From contig SRSI01000035.1 of the NCBI GenBank assembly GCA_005656395.1, positions 62,001 to 126,000 of the forward strand: a DNA stretch of 64,000 nucleotides, read 5' to 3'. The notes under the pieces were generated by a model, which was not told the DNA's origin, ran no database searches, and saw only the letters and a list, made by a program, of their open reading frames with translations. Positions within the stretch are counted from its first letter, which is position 1; every line of letters begins with the position of its first letter. The translations under genes were made by a program, and so were the position numbers. This stretch comes from Strongyloides papillosus. Lineage: Eukaryota; Nematoda; Chromadorea; Rhabditida; Strongyloididae. Of this stretch, positions 1-10,747 are shown piece by piece.

Positions 1-1843
1 GTTTAAATTTAGTGATAAAATTACAATGTGTGTAGGAGGAAATTAAGATACTGGAAACCAACAAGTGTTGGAGTCGTTATCTTAGAATATGTTTATGAAA
101 GTTTGCAAAAATTCATTTTGCATGCTAACATAAAACTTTTATCGGTTTTACCAATCAGGTAAGATTTAAAAAAATAGTGATTAGAACAGAGAAACTTCTA
201 ATAAAAATTGCAATTTAAATTTCTAAAACAGAATAGTTGATGGAATCAAAATTATGTCATTAGAGATTTATTCAATTTACAGAGTGATCAGATAGTATCA
301 ACATCAAGTGGAAGAATAAAAGATAATTACACAAAACACAAGGTAGTTTTTTTATCTTGTTGTTAAAGGTAATGTATTTAATTTAAAAATGACAAATTTA
401 ATTATGTTTGTGGGTTGTTAACAAAAGATATAACTTATCATAAGTCAAGTATGTAGTTCTTATAATTACTACAGATTATACCCCTAAATAAAATTTATTA
501 TAGTGGAAATTAATTACTTAATAATATTTTAGTACTTTTAGTACACATATGAATTAAGAAAAAGTGTGGTTAGAAGTATTATCGAGCCAATTTTGAGAAA
601 CAATATAATTATATATGCTAATCTTTGGTTAGCATTATTTAATTGGTCTGAAAAGTCTAAAAAATATTTATTATAAATTGAATATAATGAATTATGTGGA
701 AATGATTAAAAAAATATTTTTATGAGATGATTGGTAATTATTTTAGTGTTCTTTGAAATGCGTTGTGACTTATAAAATTCCTGGAAAATTAGAATATCAA
801 TGACATTTTTTTTTGAAAACAAATAAGTGTAAAGATAAGAAGTTTAAAAACATGTTTGATTGATCTTTAAATTAAGGTTTAAATGTCAATTTTAATTATC
901 TCTTCAAACATATATAATTTATTTTATTTACCCATCTTTAAGAAAATAATTTACCAAATGATAAATTTATTATCAAAATCCCTAAAAAATATTAAGATAT
1001 CTCTGCAATTGCGCTTTATAATTTAGTCATTTTTTGCAAAAAGTGCATCTAACGTAGCTAAGAATTATGTCATACAAGTAAAGCAAACAAACTACATTTA
1101 AAAATTTTCATTTTTAGTATTTAAAAAATACAACCACCAACTGAGTTTAGAAAAATTAAATTATTAATAATTTCAAATCCCTTTAGTGTTTGTAGAAGAC
1201 AAACTTTTCCATAATTAATCAAATTTATAATAATTACCTTCATGATTTTTAGAAAAACAAAGAAACAAATTTTGTTTTTCATCCAATACTTTAATTAAAA
1301 ACACGAGCTTATAATTATTTTTTTTATATAGTTATTAAAATATTTCAGCAGATAGTTACTGGGTAATTTTAGTTTATGTGGTTTTTATATTTTGTTATGA
1401 TTATTATTGCACTAATTAATGATATATAGTCTGGGTTATTTTTTAATCCAATGAATTTTATATTAATTTATGTTTATTGGTAGATAATGTTTTTTGTGTT
1501 TCTTTTTGGTTGATTAATAATTTTATTGTATGATGTTTAAACAAATGTTTGGATGAAAATGTTTTTCAAATAATTCAAATGGTTAACATTAAGATGATAA
1601 TTCGTCTTTGTTTAATTTTTTTAAAAAAACATATATCATAGTTGATGACATATGTAAATAATTACCACAGAATTTGCAGAAAAAAATCGGCACTTTTCAA
1701 TTATATTTCATCAAACATATAAACATGGAAATTAAAGAATATTATTGCCTTAGAATAGCAAATAATTAAATTAATTAATGATATCAAGCTGATAATAAAT
1801 TAAAAAACTTATTGCATGTTTCATAGTGATAAGAGACTAATTA
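1..1843. other. AT-rich intergenic DNA, no gene seen
   Basis: No open frame with coding character and no RNA gene was recognised on either strand. The stretch is A/T homopolymer-rich. Confidence 0.6.
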
Positions 1844-2128
1844 ATGCAAATTACGATTGTACTATATTTTCGAATTTCATGTTTTAATATAAAAAGCTAT
1901 TTTATATTTGCAATTGTAACTATTATATCCCTTCAATACCTGAATTTTTTTGAATCCTCTCTAAATCACATAAACCGAAGTAGACATATTCATTTTCTTC
2001 AGCCCAAGAAGACTGCTACGTCCAAAAAACATTTCACAAATCAACGTTGTATTGAGCTTTTTCAAGTAAAAATAAATAAAGAAGATGTATTTCGTTCATC
2101 ATTAAATGACGTTATTAACAAATACTGA
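1844..2128 (+). CDS. Possible small secreted/hypothetical protein, 94 aa
   Basis: An ATG-initiated frame of 94 codons lies in otherwise gene-poor DNA. A hydrophobic stretch at about residues 18-33 could be a late signal anchor or membrane segment. It is followed by a basic, polar tail with one or two dibasic pairs. The second half (about 1975-2125) is visibly less A/T-rich than its flanks, which is why it is listed. No family was recognised. There is no clear splice acceptor or TATA box before the ATG and no AATAAA right after the stop, so it may be a chance frame or a remnant. Confidence 0.3.
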   Translation: MQITIVLYFRISCFNIKSYFIFAIVTIISLQYLNFFESSLNHINRSRHIHFLQPKKTATSKKHFTNQRCIELFQVKINKEDVFRSSLNDVINKY

Positions 2129-2853
2129 TATTTGAAAAAAAAACTTTATTTTTTTTTATTTCTAAAAATAGCTTTGGAAAATGTATTTCATAAATTAATA
2201 ATGATAGAACAACAGCAGTAATAACTGCTAGAATTTGTTCTACATAATAGAAAAAAATAAAAGGTTAAAGTTTAATAAAATAAATAATTAAATGGCTAAT
2301 TTTTATAAGCTAATTAACTTGTTTATGTAATTTGCAGAAATAAAAGAATAATTATATAGTTTTTATTCATTTACCGTAAATGTTAAAAATAGGAGTCTAA
2401 TGTACTTTGAAAAGTAATAGTGGGAAACTATACTTAAATAAGATAAAAAGATGTTTTGAAAAATAATCAAAAATATAATTGAGTAATTATCGTAATTAAA
2501 AGCCATTTTTCTGTAGTAATATTTTTGAATTTTCTATGAAAACAAAGTAGAAAATAAGTTAAAATAAAAATACGAAAAATACAATCCCTCATTTTGAGTA
2601 TCAAATTCATTGAAAATTTGAATAAAACTTCACATTACCAATTAATTTTTGTACCATTCAAAAACTGTTTTTTTCGAGATAAATATAATTTTCAAAAGTA
2701 GTACATACTACTCCACGTGGAAAAACAATACTCTCCTAGGTGGAATTAAAAAAAGTATTTGTCAGTGAATAAACAGATACAAAAATTTTTTAAACATCAT
2801 CTTCACTTTCTCGGAGAGGCTAAGCAGTACTTTGTATTTCTTTTTTTGCTACA
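2129..2853. other. Intergenic, likely promoter region of the next gene
   Basis: No gene seen. The last 100 bases before the ATG at 2854 contain a C/T-richer segment that probably holds the 5' end of the downstream gene. No clear TATA box was found. Confidence 0.5.
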
Positions 2854-3656
2854 ATGACTAACAAAAATGGTACTATTGATGTTGTTATGGAAAATGTCAA
2901 TGGGGTAATTGAAAAAATGGAATGTGACGATTGTCCTGTAAGTTATTTTTGTGATATTTAAAAATATTTTTATTTAATTTTTTATTTTTTTTTCAGGAAA
3001 ATGATAATAATCTTGATAATAAGGAAGTAACTTTAAGAGATTCTCGTTCGTATGAATTACTTATGAATATGACAAAAAATAGAGAATATATTTTTAGAGA
3101 ACTAAATAACATAACTCTTGAGGATATCAATAAATTTAAGACATTCCCGGAATTCATTGGTCAGTACAAGAATATAATACAAGGTATAGCTTTCCTCAAA
3201 TACGATAACTTAGGATACATTCACGAATCAGTATTGGATAAAGAAAAGTACGATAATCACGAAATTAGGATGAGACATGAATTATTGGTTCGTGAAAAAA
3301 AAATTTTAAGTGAAGAAATTAGGATGTGTGATACAATGAACAATGATGCTTTTAAGCTTTACAAAACATTGGTCAAAGAATTAAACCTTAATGAAGATGA
3401 GATATCTTACGAAATACAATGCACTCCAGAGACATTTACGGTTAGTGAACTAATAAATATTCTTCAGAAACATCTGAACGAGAGGAAGGGTGCTGCTAAT
3501 ACACTGGAAATAAATGAGACATACCTGTCGACACTGAAAAGTTTTTATGAGGGACGTCTTGCTGCAAATTCTGAAAAGAAAGCTATAAATTGTCAAATTA
3601 AAAAACTAGTTCGTAATTATTCAAAATCTTTGAAAGTATCCTCTAAAGATAAGTAA
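2854..3656 (+). CDS. Coiled-coil protein, weakly THOC5-like, 247 aa
   Basis: Two exons: 2854-2937 (28 codons) and 2997-3656, joined by a 59-nt GTAAGT...TTTCAG intron at phase 0. The acidic N-terminus has repeated Glu/Asp and Asn. Most of the rest (about residues 50-240) reads as alpha-helical, charge-rich coiled coil with two long helical blocks and no signal peptide or membrane segment. The spacing of the blocks (an R-x-x-x-EL-x-x-RE-KKIL segment, then a later L-x-ERK helix) recalls the N-terminal half of THO complex subunit 5, an mRNA-export factor. The match is pattern-level only and much shorter than full THOC5. The gene structure is well supported; the family assignment is tentative. Confidence 0.75.
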
Positions 3657-3836
3657 CAATTTCATTGTTTTGTACATTAAAATTTTCATTTTTTTTGTTT
3701 TAACATAATCACTTATAATGTCAATTTAACTTTATTATTATTTTTTAAATTACTTTTTAAATAAAACGATAATTCTACCTATGTAAAAGAGTTAAGGGAA
3801 GTTTGATGATACAGTTGTTTTTTTCAATTAGTTTAT

Positions 3837-4893
3837 TTAGTTATAAATATTATTAATTGATCTAAGAGATATTTTACGCATCACCGTACTTCCTAATTCT
3901 TTTATCCTAACAATATCAGCTTTCCTAAACATCCCATATGTGCTATTCATTATTTCACGATTCATAACAGCATAAAAATACCAGTTACCCATTGAATTAA
4001 TGTAAGGTAGGAATGAAGTAACATATTTGCAAATGATAAGATAATTATAATTAATATTAGGTATCAAGTTAATCTTATTGAGAACTGGAATAAGTAGCAT
4101 TATCCAAAATGGTCCCCAACAACATAGATGAAAGAACGAAACTTTTAAAATGGATCTTGTTACTTTTTTAGTGTATGACGCCGTTGTATTTATATTTCCT
4201 TTAATTAAATTTTTTTTTGTATTAGAGATAATTTCTTTACAACTTACCATTTTTTGGTCGTCTTCTGATGAATTTAATCAAATATATGTAACAATATGTT
4301 ATACATATAGCTGGGAGAATATAACAAAAAATAAACATGTAAGATATGAAATATGGCATTAAATTATCTGGTAAATCTGACCGACAAATTATCCTCTTAA
4401 TAATTGTTCCATTCTCAGACAACATTTCATGTTCTAGAATATCAGCATAATAAATTATTGGGACATTTAATAGTATTGAGAAAATTGTTAATATACTTAT
4501 CACTATAAAAAAATTACACTTTACACATGATGTTTTATTTAACGGCCTATATACAGCCATTAGTCTTTCAAAAGACATTGTCGTTAGTATTCCAATAGAT
4601 AGGATTTTATTAATATTCTCAACAGACCAAAATAACTTGCATCCAAAGTAACCGAATAACCAGTAGTCTGAAAACATTTGACTCAGTAGTAAGGGAATCA
4701 TTGAAAGAACCATGAGATCAACAATTGATAATGTTAAAATATAGGAAGCAATATTTTTAAAAACTCCACTCATAGATCTTTTGTTTTTATAGATTATTTT
4801 TGATAAAATTATTATAACCCAAAGATTACCAGCAAATCCAATTATGAAAACAATACAATATACAGCACCCATAATTAACATAGTAACAGACAT
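3837..4893 (-). CDS. Rhodopsin-family GPCR, somatostatin/allatostatin-C receptor-like
   Basis: Exons 4893-4248 and 4198-3837 are joined by a 49-nt GTAAGT intron with an unusual TTAAAG acceptor; the phase fits and gives 335 aa. The start at 4893 was chosen because a TTTATTATAG acceptor ends 4 bases before this ATG. Seven hydrophobic helices are visible. TM1 has G-x-x-GN, TM2 has L-x-x-x-D, and the TM3 cysteine sits in a YWLFGYFGC context. The stretch into TM3 (NINKILSIGILTTMSFERL) resembles somatostatin, galanin and opioid-type peptide receptors. TM6 carries CCWGPFW. The D/E-R-Y motif is ERL, and the TM7 NPxxY motif is N-W-x-x-Y, so two activation motifs deviate. It is probably a neuropeptide receptor on neurons or muscle. 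Subfamily placement is inference. Confidence 0.85.
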
Positions 4894-6472
4894 TTTTCTA
4901 TAATAAAAAATGAACAAAATAAAATATTATTTTAATATGAAAATACCATATTTGCAAAAAATAATTATATATATTATTATTAAAATTACTTCTTCCTTAT
5001 TTTTATACAAAAAATGGAGTCTTCGATGAAAATATCCGTGTTTATACATGAAAATAAAACTATCCATTATTATTGTAAATTAAGAGAGAAATGTGAAGAA
5101 ACGTTATAGGAGAATCAAATATTCATGAAGAGGAGAGCGTGAAATATTTGTAAAAATCACTTTAATAAACAAAATAAATTATGTCCTTAATAAATAATTT
5201 ATCATCATTTCTCCATTGGATATTCTGATATTTAAAATCTACCTGGAAACATTTGGCATTTTTAAAAAGCAATTTGCAAGTAGAAATAAGTATATTAATA
5301 CTTAAGTAATAATTACTCTTCTTCCTACTAAAAGAAGGAATCTAAGATATAGGGAACTAAATTAAAGTGTATGTGTGTTTTTCAGAATTCTTGTAACTTA
5401 AAAGTGTTGAAAATTTTAATTAAACTTCATTAAAATAACACAATAAGTGGGCTTGATTGTGGAAAAGAAAATTTATATTTTTTTGCACATCTCATTTTCC
5501 TAACAAAGCAAATGAATAGTGTTATAGAATTAAAAAAACAAACTTATCTTTATTATAGATCTTTACAATTCCTTTTAGATGTTAATTTTTTTTCTTCCTT
5601 GTAATTTAAATAATTAAAATAAATATTTCTATAACTTTTATTTTAAACGGGGAAATGGAGGCGACATAATTATTCAATTTAAAATAATGAGAAGTTTTAT
5701 ATGAAATACTTCTTTAAATAATTTTTAAATAAAAGCTATTGCAGAAGTTTATATAAATGCTATAATCTTTATTATCATTTTTTCCAGTCTTATAGATTAA
5801 ATATCAATAATTATATTTTTATAATTGCTCATAAAAAATGACAAAAATATATTAAAAATTACAATTAAATATAGAAATAATGGAAACTTTAAATATTTTT
5901 GCCCTAGCAAACGGTTGTTTATATAAAAAAAATATAGTATTTCCAAATAGATTAAATATTTAATGTGGAGAAAAGAATTTTTCTTGTTTTTGGAAATATT
6001 TTTAAATATAAAAGCAATATAGACAAAAAAAAGGTGTAAATTTTAAATGAAAACAGTATATTATAAATTATATTTTGACATATGCCATTAAAGTGATGCT
6101 AAAAAATTTTTTAAAATTTTAAGGATTCGTTTTAAGAAGGAGTACTTTGAAAACCATATACATAAAATTGCAATGATTTCCTGATTTTTATTCTCTAAAA
6201 GTAATTACTAAAAATTCATATTTTTCATATAAAAGTTTGACATATTTAATGACTTATTATTTTTTATGTTGCAAAGCACTTTCTCCTAAACTTTCACAAT
6301 ATTTATTTTTTATTATTTTAATTTAACTATATAAATGCTTTTAAACTTATTAAAAAAATTTTAATTCATATGATTTATGATCACTATTTCATGTTAATTA
6401 GCTTTTTAATATTTTTTGTAATTGGAGTTTAATGCAATATAGCGAATAATAGTTTTTTAATAAAAAAAATTT
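4894..6472. other. AT-rich intergenic DNA
   Basis: No gene recognised. It contains the upstream region of the GPCR and the unoccupied flank of the LTR element. The 4-bp target duplication ATTT ends it at 6469-6472. Confidence 0.6.
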
Positions 6473-6989
6473 AGAAAATATATTTATAAGATATAGGTTT
6501 TGGCGTCCCCCTTTCAAACAATTCCCAATGCCCTCTGAATCTCCGACTGATTATTGAAGACTTTATCAACTATTCACTTTTATTTATCCAAACTTTATTA
6601 CAATAACACACTCACAAATATAAGATTACAAAAAGTAAAGTATAGTAAAGTGGCCACCTAGGGATAACATTTATAAATTACAAAATTATACTTACTTATA
6701 CTTATCCTTCGATCTCTTAACAATTCCTGAGATCTCCCTCAACCGTCTATGAAACCCCTAGTGGTCTACAAAATACAATATATTAGAAATACATTACAAT
6801 GTAATTAAGATAATTAATAACATCACAATATAACACGTCATACATATAAAATTTTGATTACATAAAAACGACTATTACTATTACCTAAGTTAAGAAAATG
6901 AATAATTTGATGACTCTCGCCACCTTTTATAATAACAAAAACAATGTTCTCGAATTTTCCAAACAGTTTCCCAACTGTCATATTTTACT
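6473..6989 (-). repeat. 3' LTR of the retrotransposon, 517 bp
   Basis: Direct repeat of 10227-10743 at a constant offset of 3,754 bp, with no difference noticed by eye. Sequence outside both boundaries diverges immediately. It starts after the TSD ATTT. Confidence 0.93.
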
Positions 6990-7005
6990 CGACCTTCCTT
7001 TAAGA
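6990..7005 (-). other. Candidate polypurine tract before 3' LTR
   Basis: On the minus strand the bases just upstream of the 3' LTR read TTAAAGGAAGGTCG. The purine run AAAGGAAGG is in the position expected for the plus-strand priming tract. Confidence 0.55.
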
Positions 7006-7034
7006 AAATTCTTGAGAACATTTTTAACCTTTAC

Positions 7035-7346
7035 TCATACTCTTTTCACATCTAATTTATGTACCAAACAACATCTACCCTTGGTACCTTTATGAGACTT
7101 TAACTTTGAACCAAGATCAGCAACAACTTTCTCAGATTTACTAAACGGTGGTCTTCTTATATCAACTAGTTGTCTTTTATCATACATAGAATACTCATCA
7201 ACTTTTCTTTTATCATTGGCATGTCCTCCATTCTTAACCATATTCTCCTTATCATACGTAGAATATTCTTCAACCTTTCTTTTATCATAAGCACGTCCTC
7301 TCTTCTTGACCATATTCTCCTTTACCTTTGCATTTTTCGTTGAAGT
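7035..7346 (-). repeat. Element tail with two 72-bp tandem repeats
   Basis: Between the ORF stop and the 3' LTR, two diverged 72-bp units (about 7179-7250 and 7251-7322) encode a 24-residue motif containing KENMVK and DKRKV-x-EYS-x-YD. An overlapping basic 92-codon frame (7313-7035) could be a leftover of the lost pol 3' end. Nothing shows that it is translated. Confidence 0.6.
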
Positions 7347-10181
7347 TCATCTAGCCACGTCTTTATCAACTAGTGAATTCGTCTGCTTTCCCAACATAAC
7401 ATTCGAACTAGTTCTGCAACTTCTTCCATAACAGTCTTTAGCATACTCATCGCTTCTTCGACCACACTTTTTACAACGTTTCACATAAAGCACTATATCA
7501 TCGAGCATCCCTTTCCAGTAACAACTATTCTTCAACCGTTCATACACTTTTGAACTATTATAATGACCTGACAAATTATGGGAGATATTTAACACCTTTC
7601 CAACATGCAATTTTGGAATCAATACCACATATCCCTCACCAGTTAAATCTTCTATCATAATTTGTCCATTCAACCCCTCTACTTTTCTGTTTTCAAACAT
7701 CTTTTCATTGTAAGCTTCACGTATCCATGGATCTCTCAACTGTTCCTCTATAGTAATTTTATCAAAACAACTGTCAGTACTAAAATATAACTTTTTCAAC
7801 GACGGTAAATCCTTATCAACATTTAAATCGAGGTTTCTATCTATATCATCCTTTTCTACTTCTCCCCTTGGAAGTTCATTTTCCTTCTCATCATCTGAGG
7901 GTTTCTCAATTTCATCACTCTCTCCTGTGCATACCTTTAAGTCTTTTGTAAGTTCAAACTTTTCCCTATCTTTAATCGTTAAATCCTCGTCCACGTTTAA
8001 AACTTGTAAATCCATTGTAGTTTCACTACCTTGATCAACTTTTGGCATCTCCTTTACAATATCCTCTTTATAAGACTTATCCTCTGGTGAAATCAAACTG
8101 TATACACTATTTACAATCAACTCATTATCTTCATTTTTCATACACAACTTTATAACTTCATCATTAATTACAACTTTATCATTTTCCATATCCACTGTTA
8201 ACTTAACTTTACTTAAAACATCTGTTCCCAAGATCATATCGTAATTTCTGAACTCTTCACCTGATACAAAACATTTAACTTTAACTTCTTCATCTTTTCC
8301 AATTTTCAACTTATTACGCACTTTTGAACGATAAACAAAACATTTTCCTGGACCCATAGTATCAACTACTATCTTTTCCTTCTCAACTGGGATTTTTAAC
8401 GTTTCTCCCAACTTCTTTGACATAACGGAGATACTTGCTCCAGTATCTAACATAGCGTATATTGCAATTCCATCAACGGTTATTGGAATTATTGGCACAT
8501 TTGACAACTTATTTAGGTTTGAAACATTTATACACTTAATCTGTGAGGAACTTTTCTTACACTCTTTAGCTCTGTGGCCTTTTTCTCCACATTTAAAACA
8601 ATTATCATTAAATACACGATTCTTACTTTTAGAACTTTTCCTCTCTTTTGCAACTGTTCCAGGACGAGTTCTTTTGGCTTCATCATTTATCTTCCACAAG
8701 TCCTCAGCTACAACCATTGCTAATTCAAACGTATCGCAGCATCCTCCATATTTTAATGTTCCTCTAATCGAAGCAGGAACCAGATCTGCCAACTTATACA
8801 ACTTCTTCCTAAAACGTTCCTTCAAATTTGAATCCTTCTCAATTATATCAACGAGTGTACTAATCTCTGATCCAACTTTTCTAATGTCTTCAGGCTTCTT
8901 TATCGTCAACATGTCCAACCGAGCTCTAGCTGCATTTTCATTCATAGCACCTTTATAGTTTTCATTCAAGTAGTCTACCAACTTGTAATAATCCAATTGA
9001 AGCTCAATACGAGTAGCGATATCCCTAGCTGGATTCTTTGCTAAATGCATAATCAATACTGCTGCCTTATCTTCTGGACCAATTTTTCTCACCCTACACA
9101 ACGCTTCAAATCTTGTCAACCAAACACTGAATGCTTCATCTTCTCCCGTAAACTTGTCCAAATTAACTGCTAAACCAAGTCCACTTATCATCTGTTGAAG
9201 CAACGAGTTATCACGATTATTCTTATCAACTTTTCGATTATAACGGTATCTATCTCTTCCAGACGAGTTTGGGGATTGTCTTCCATTGTTTGAATAACCG
9301 GATCTTCCTTCACCTGGTGGATCATATCTGTCAAAACCATCATAGTACTTTCCAAACTTTGATTCCTTTTTTTCAACATGTCCTACATTCTCTCTACAAT
9401 TAGCATCAAGGTTTCCTCCTGAATTCCAGAAACAAGAACGTGCATTAACTTCAGGAATCCTCTCAACATTTGCCATCCTTAATCCTGACATCCCACGATT
9501 GTAATAACCAATACTTGCAACTCGATTTGTGTATCTAACATTATAACCATTGTTCCCATCAACGTTTACAACTTCATCAACAACTGATATTCTTCTAGCA
9601 CCAGTCAACTCTTGCTCTCTATTAACATCATTTACATTCATACGATTAACATAATTCATTCTATTCAACTCATTAACATTATCATTCAAACGTGTAGAAC
9701 CTCCTTCTACATTTGGTAACGGATTCATCAACTGTTCTGTAGGGCCTCCTCCTACATTAACTAACGCATTCACCCTTTGACCTGTAGAGCCTCCTTCTAC
9801 AACTGGTAACTCATTCACTCTTTGATCCGTAGGGCCTCCTCCTACAACTGGTAACGTGTTCCTTCCTCGATCCGTAGGGCCTCCTCCTACATTCAACTGT
9901 GGATTCGGATGTTGTCCAGTAGGGCCTCCTCCTACACCTTCGTTGCTAAACATCCCTTCTCTTCCACTAGCATAAGCCGAAACGTTACTCCTTCCATCAT
10001 TACTACGTGACGAATGATGACTTGGCGAATGATCACGCGAATTACCACCATCAGCATGGGCGAAAACACTGTTATTGTCATCATTTTCCTGACCGTTCTG
10101 ACTATTTGTCCTTGTTGAGGGTAAACGGAGATTTATGACGTTTGGATCCATTTCAACTACTTTATTGTTCCTTAGACGCAT
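7347..10181 (-). CDS. Gag-protease-integrase(zinc) polyprotein of LTR element, 944 aa
   Basis: One uninterrupted ORF. Residues 83-172 hold six 15-residue repeats starting VGGGPT or VEGGST. About residues 325-500 form the helical Gag capsid-like region. The CCHC knuckle is C528-x2-C531-x4-H536-x4-C541. The aspartic protease has its active-site DTGAS at 579-583 and an ILGTDVL motif near 650-656. After an acidic linker comes the integrase N-terminal zinc domain (H868, H873, C903, C906). RT and RNase H, which normally lie between protease and integrase, are missing without loss of frame, and the integrase DDE core is absent. Family knowledge: Gag packages the RNA and the protease matures the particle. 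The intact frame suggests the protein is still made. The ATG at 10181 lies 45 bp inside the 5' LTR boundary. Confidence 0.88.
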   Translation of the reverse strand: MRLRNNKVVEMDPNVINLRLPSTRTNSQNGQENDDNNSVFAHADGGNSRDHSPSHHSSRSNDGRSNVSAYASGREGMFSNEGVGGGPTGQHPNPQLNVGGGPTDRGRNTLPVVGGGPTDQRVNELPVVEGGSTGQRVNALVNVGGGPTEQLMNPLPNVEGGSTRLNDNVNELNRMNYVNRMNVNDVNREQELTGARRISVVDEVVNVDGNNGYNVRYTNRVASIGYYNRGMSGLRMANVERIPEVNARSCFWNSGGNLDANCRENVGHVEKKESKFGKYYDGFDRYDPPGEGRSGYSNNGRQSPNSSGRDRYRYNRKVDKNNRDNSLLQQMISGLGLAVNLDKFTGEDEAFSVWLTRFEALCRVRKIGPEDKAAVLIMHLAKNPARDIATRIELQLDYYKLVDYLNENYKGAMNENAARARLDMLTIKKPEDIRKVGSEISTLVDIIEKDSNLKERFRKKLYKLADLVPASIRGTLKYGGCCDTFELAMVVAEDLWKINDEAKRTRPGTVAKERKSSKSKNRVFNDNCFKCGEKGHRAKECKKSSSQIKCINVSNLNKLSNVPIIPITVDGIAIYAMLDTGASISVMSKKLGETLKIPVEKEKIVVDTMGPGKCFVYRSKVRNKLKIGKDEEVKVKCFVSGEEFRNYDMILGTDVLSKVKLTVDMENDKVVINDEVIKLCMKNEDNELIVNSVYSLISPEDKSYKEDIVKEMPKVDQGSETTMDLQVLNVDEDLTIKDREKFELTKDLKVCTGESDEIEKPSDDEKENELPRGEVEKDDIDRNLDLNVDKDLPSLKKLYFSTDSCFDKITIEEQLRDPWIREAYNEKMFENRKVEGLNGQIMIEDLTGEGYVVLIPKLHVGKVLNISHNLSGHYNSSKVYERLKNSCYWKGMLDDIVLYVKRCKKCGRRSDEYAKDCYGRSCRTSSNVMLGKQTNSLVDKDVAR
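9666..9935 (-). repeat. Six 45-bp tandem repeats in gag
   Basis: The plus-strand motif GTAGGGCCTCCTCCTAC, or a GTAGAGCCTCCTTCTAC variant, recurs every 45 bp. Each unit encodes a Gly-rich 15-residue block near the Gag N-terminus. Copy number probably varies between element copies. Confidence 0.85.
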
Positions 10182-10208
10182 TAAGAACTCTTATTCTGGG
10201 GTATCGTA

Positions 10209-10227
10209 ACTTCTATCCTCGAGTCCA
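10209..10227 (-). other. Candidate primer-binding site
   Basis: On the minus strand the 5' LTR ends ...TTTTCT and is followed by GGACTCGAGGATAGAAG. With the last T this gives TGGACTCGAGGATAG, a TGG-initiated site as expected for pairing with a tRNA CCA end. The primer tRNA was not identified. Confidence 0.5.
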
Positions 10228-10743
10228 GAAAATATATTTATAAGATATAGGTTTTGGCGTCCCCCTTTCAAACAATTCCCAATGCCCTCTGAATCTCCGA
10301 CTGATTATTGAAGACTTTATCAACTATTCACTTTTATTTATCCAAACTTTATTACAATAACACACTCACAAATATAAGATTACAAAAAGTAAAGTATAGT
10401 AAAGTGGCCACCTAGGGATAACATTTATAAATTACAAAATTATACTTACTTATACTTATCCTTCGATCTCTTAACAATTCCTGAGATCTCCCTCAACCGT
10501 CTATGAAACCCCTAGTGGTCTACAAAATACAATATATTAGAAATACATTACAATGTAATTAAGATAATTAATAACATCACAATATAACACGTCATACATA
10601 TAAAATTTTGATTACATAAAAACGACTATTACTATTACCTAAGTTAAGAAAATGAATAATTTGATGACTCTCGCCACCTTTTATAATAACAAAAACAATG
10701 TTCTCGAATTTTCCAAACAGTTTCCCAACTGTCATATTTTACT
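10227..10743 (-). repeat. 5' LTR of the retrotransposon, 517 bp
   Basis: Matches 6473-6989 throughout by eye. It is followed on the plus strand by the TSD ATTT at 10744-10747. Confidence 0.93.
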
Positions 10744-10747
10744 ATTT

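Larger units (their letters stand above)
6473..10743 (-). mobile_element. Ty3-like LTR retrotransposon, non-autonomous, complete insertion
   Basis: The element is 4,271 bp, flanked by ATTT target-site duplications (6469-6472 and 10744-10747). It has two 517-bp LTRs that look identical by eye and short inverted ends (AGAAAAT...TTTTACT on the plus strand). Reading on the minus strand, the order is 5' LTR, candidate primer-binding site, one long ORF (Gag, CCHC zinc knuckle, aspartic protease, integrase zinc-binding domain), a short repeat-bearing tail, a purine-rich tract and the 3' LTR. No reverse transcriptase, RNase H or integrase catalytic core is encoded, so it must move with enzymes supplied in trans. 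AG...CT ends with a 4-bp duplication are typical of some Ty3/gypsy (errantivirus-like) lineages. Identical LTRs imply a recent insertion. Confidence 0.9.
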
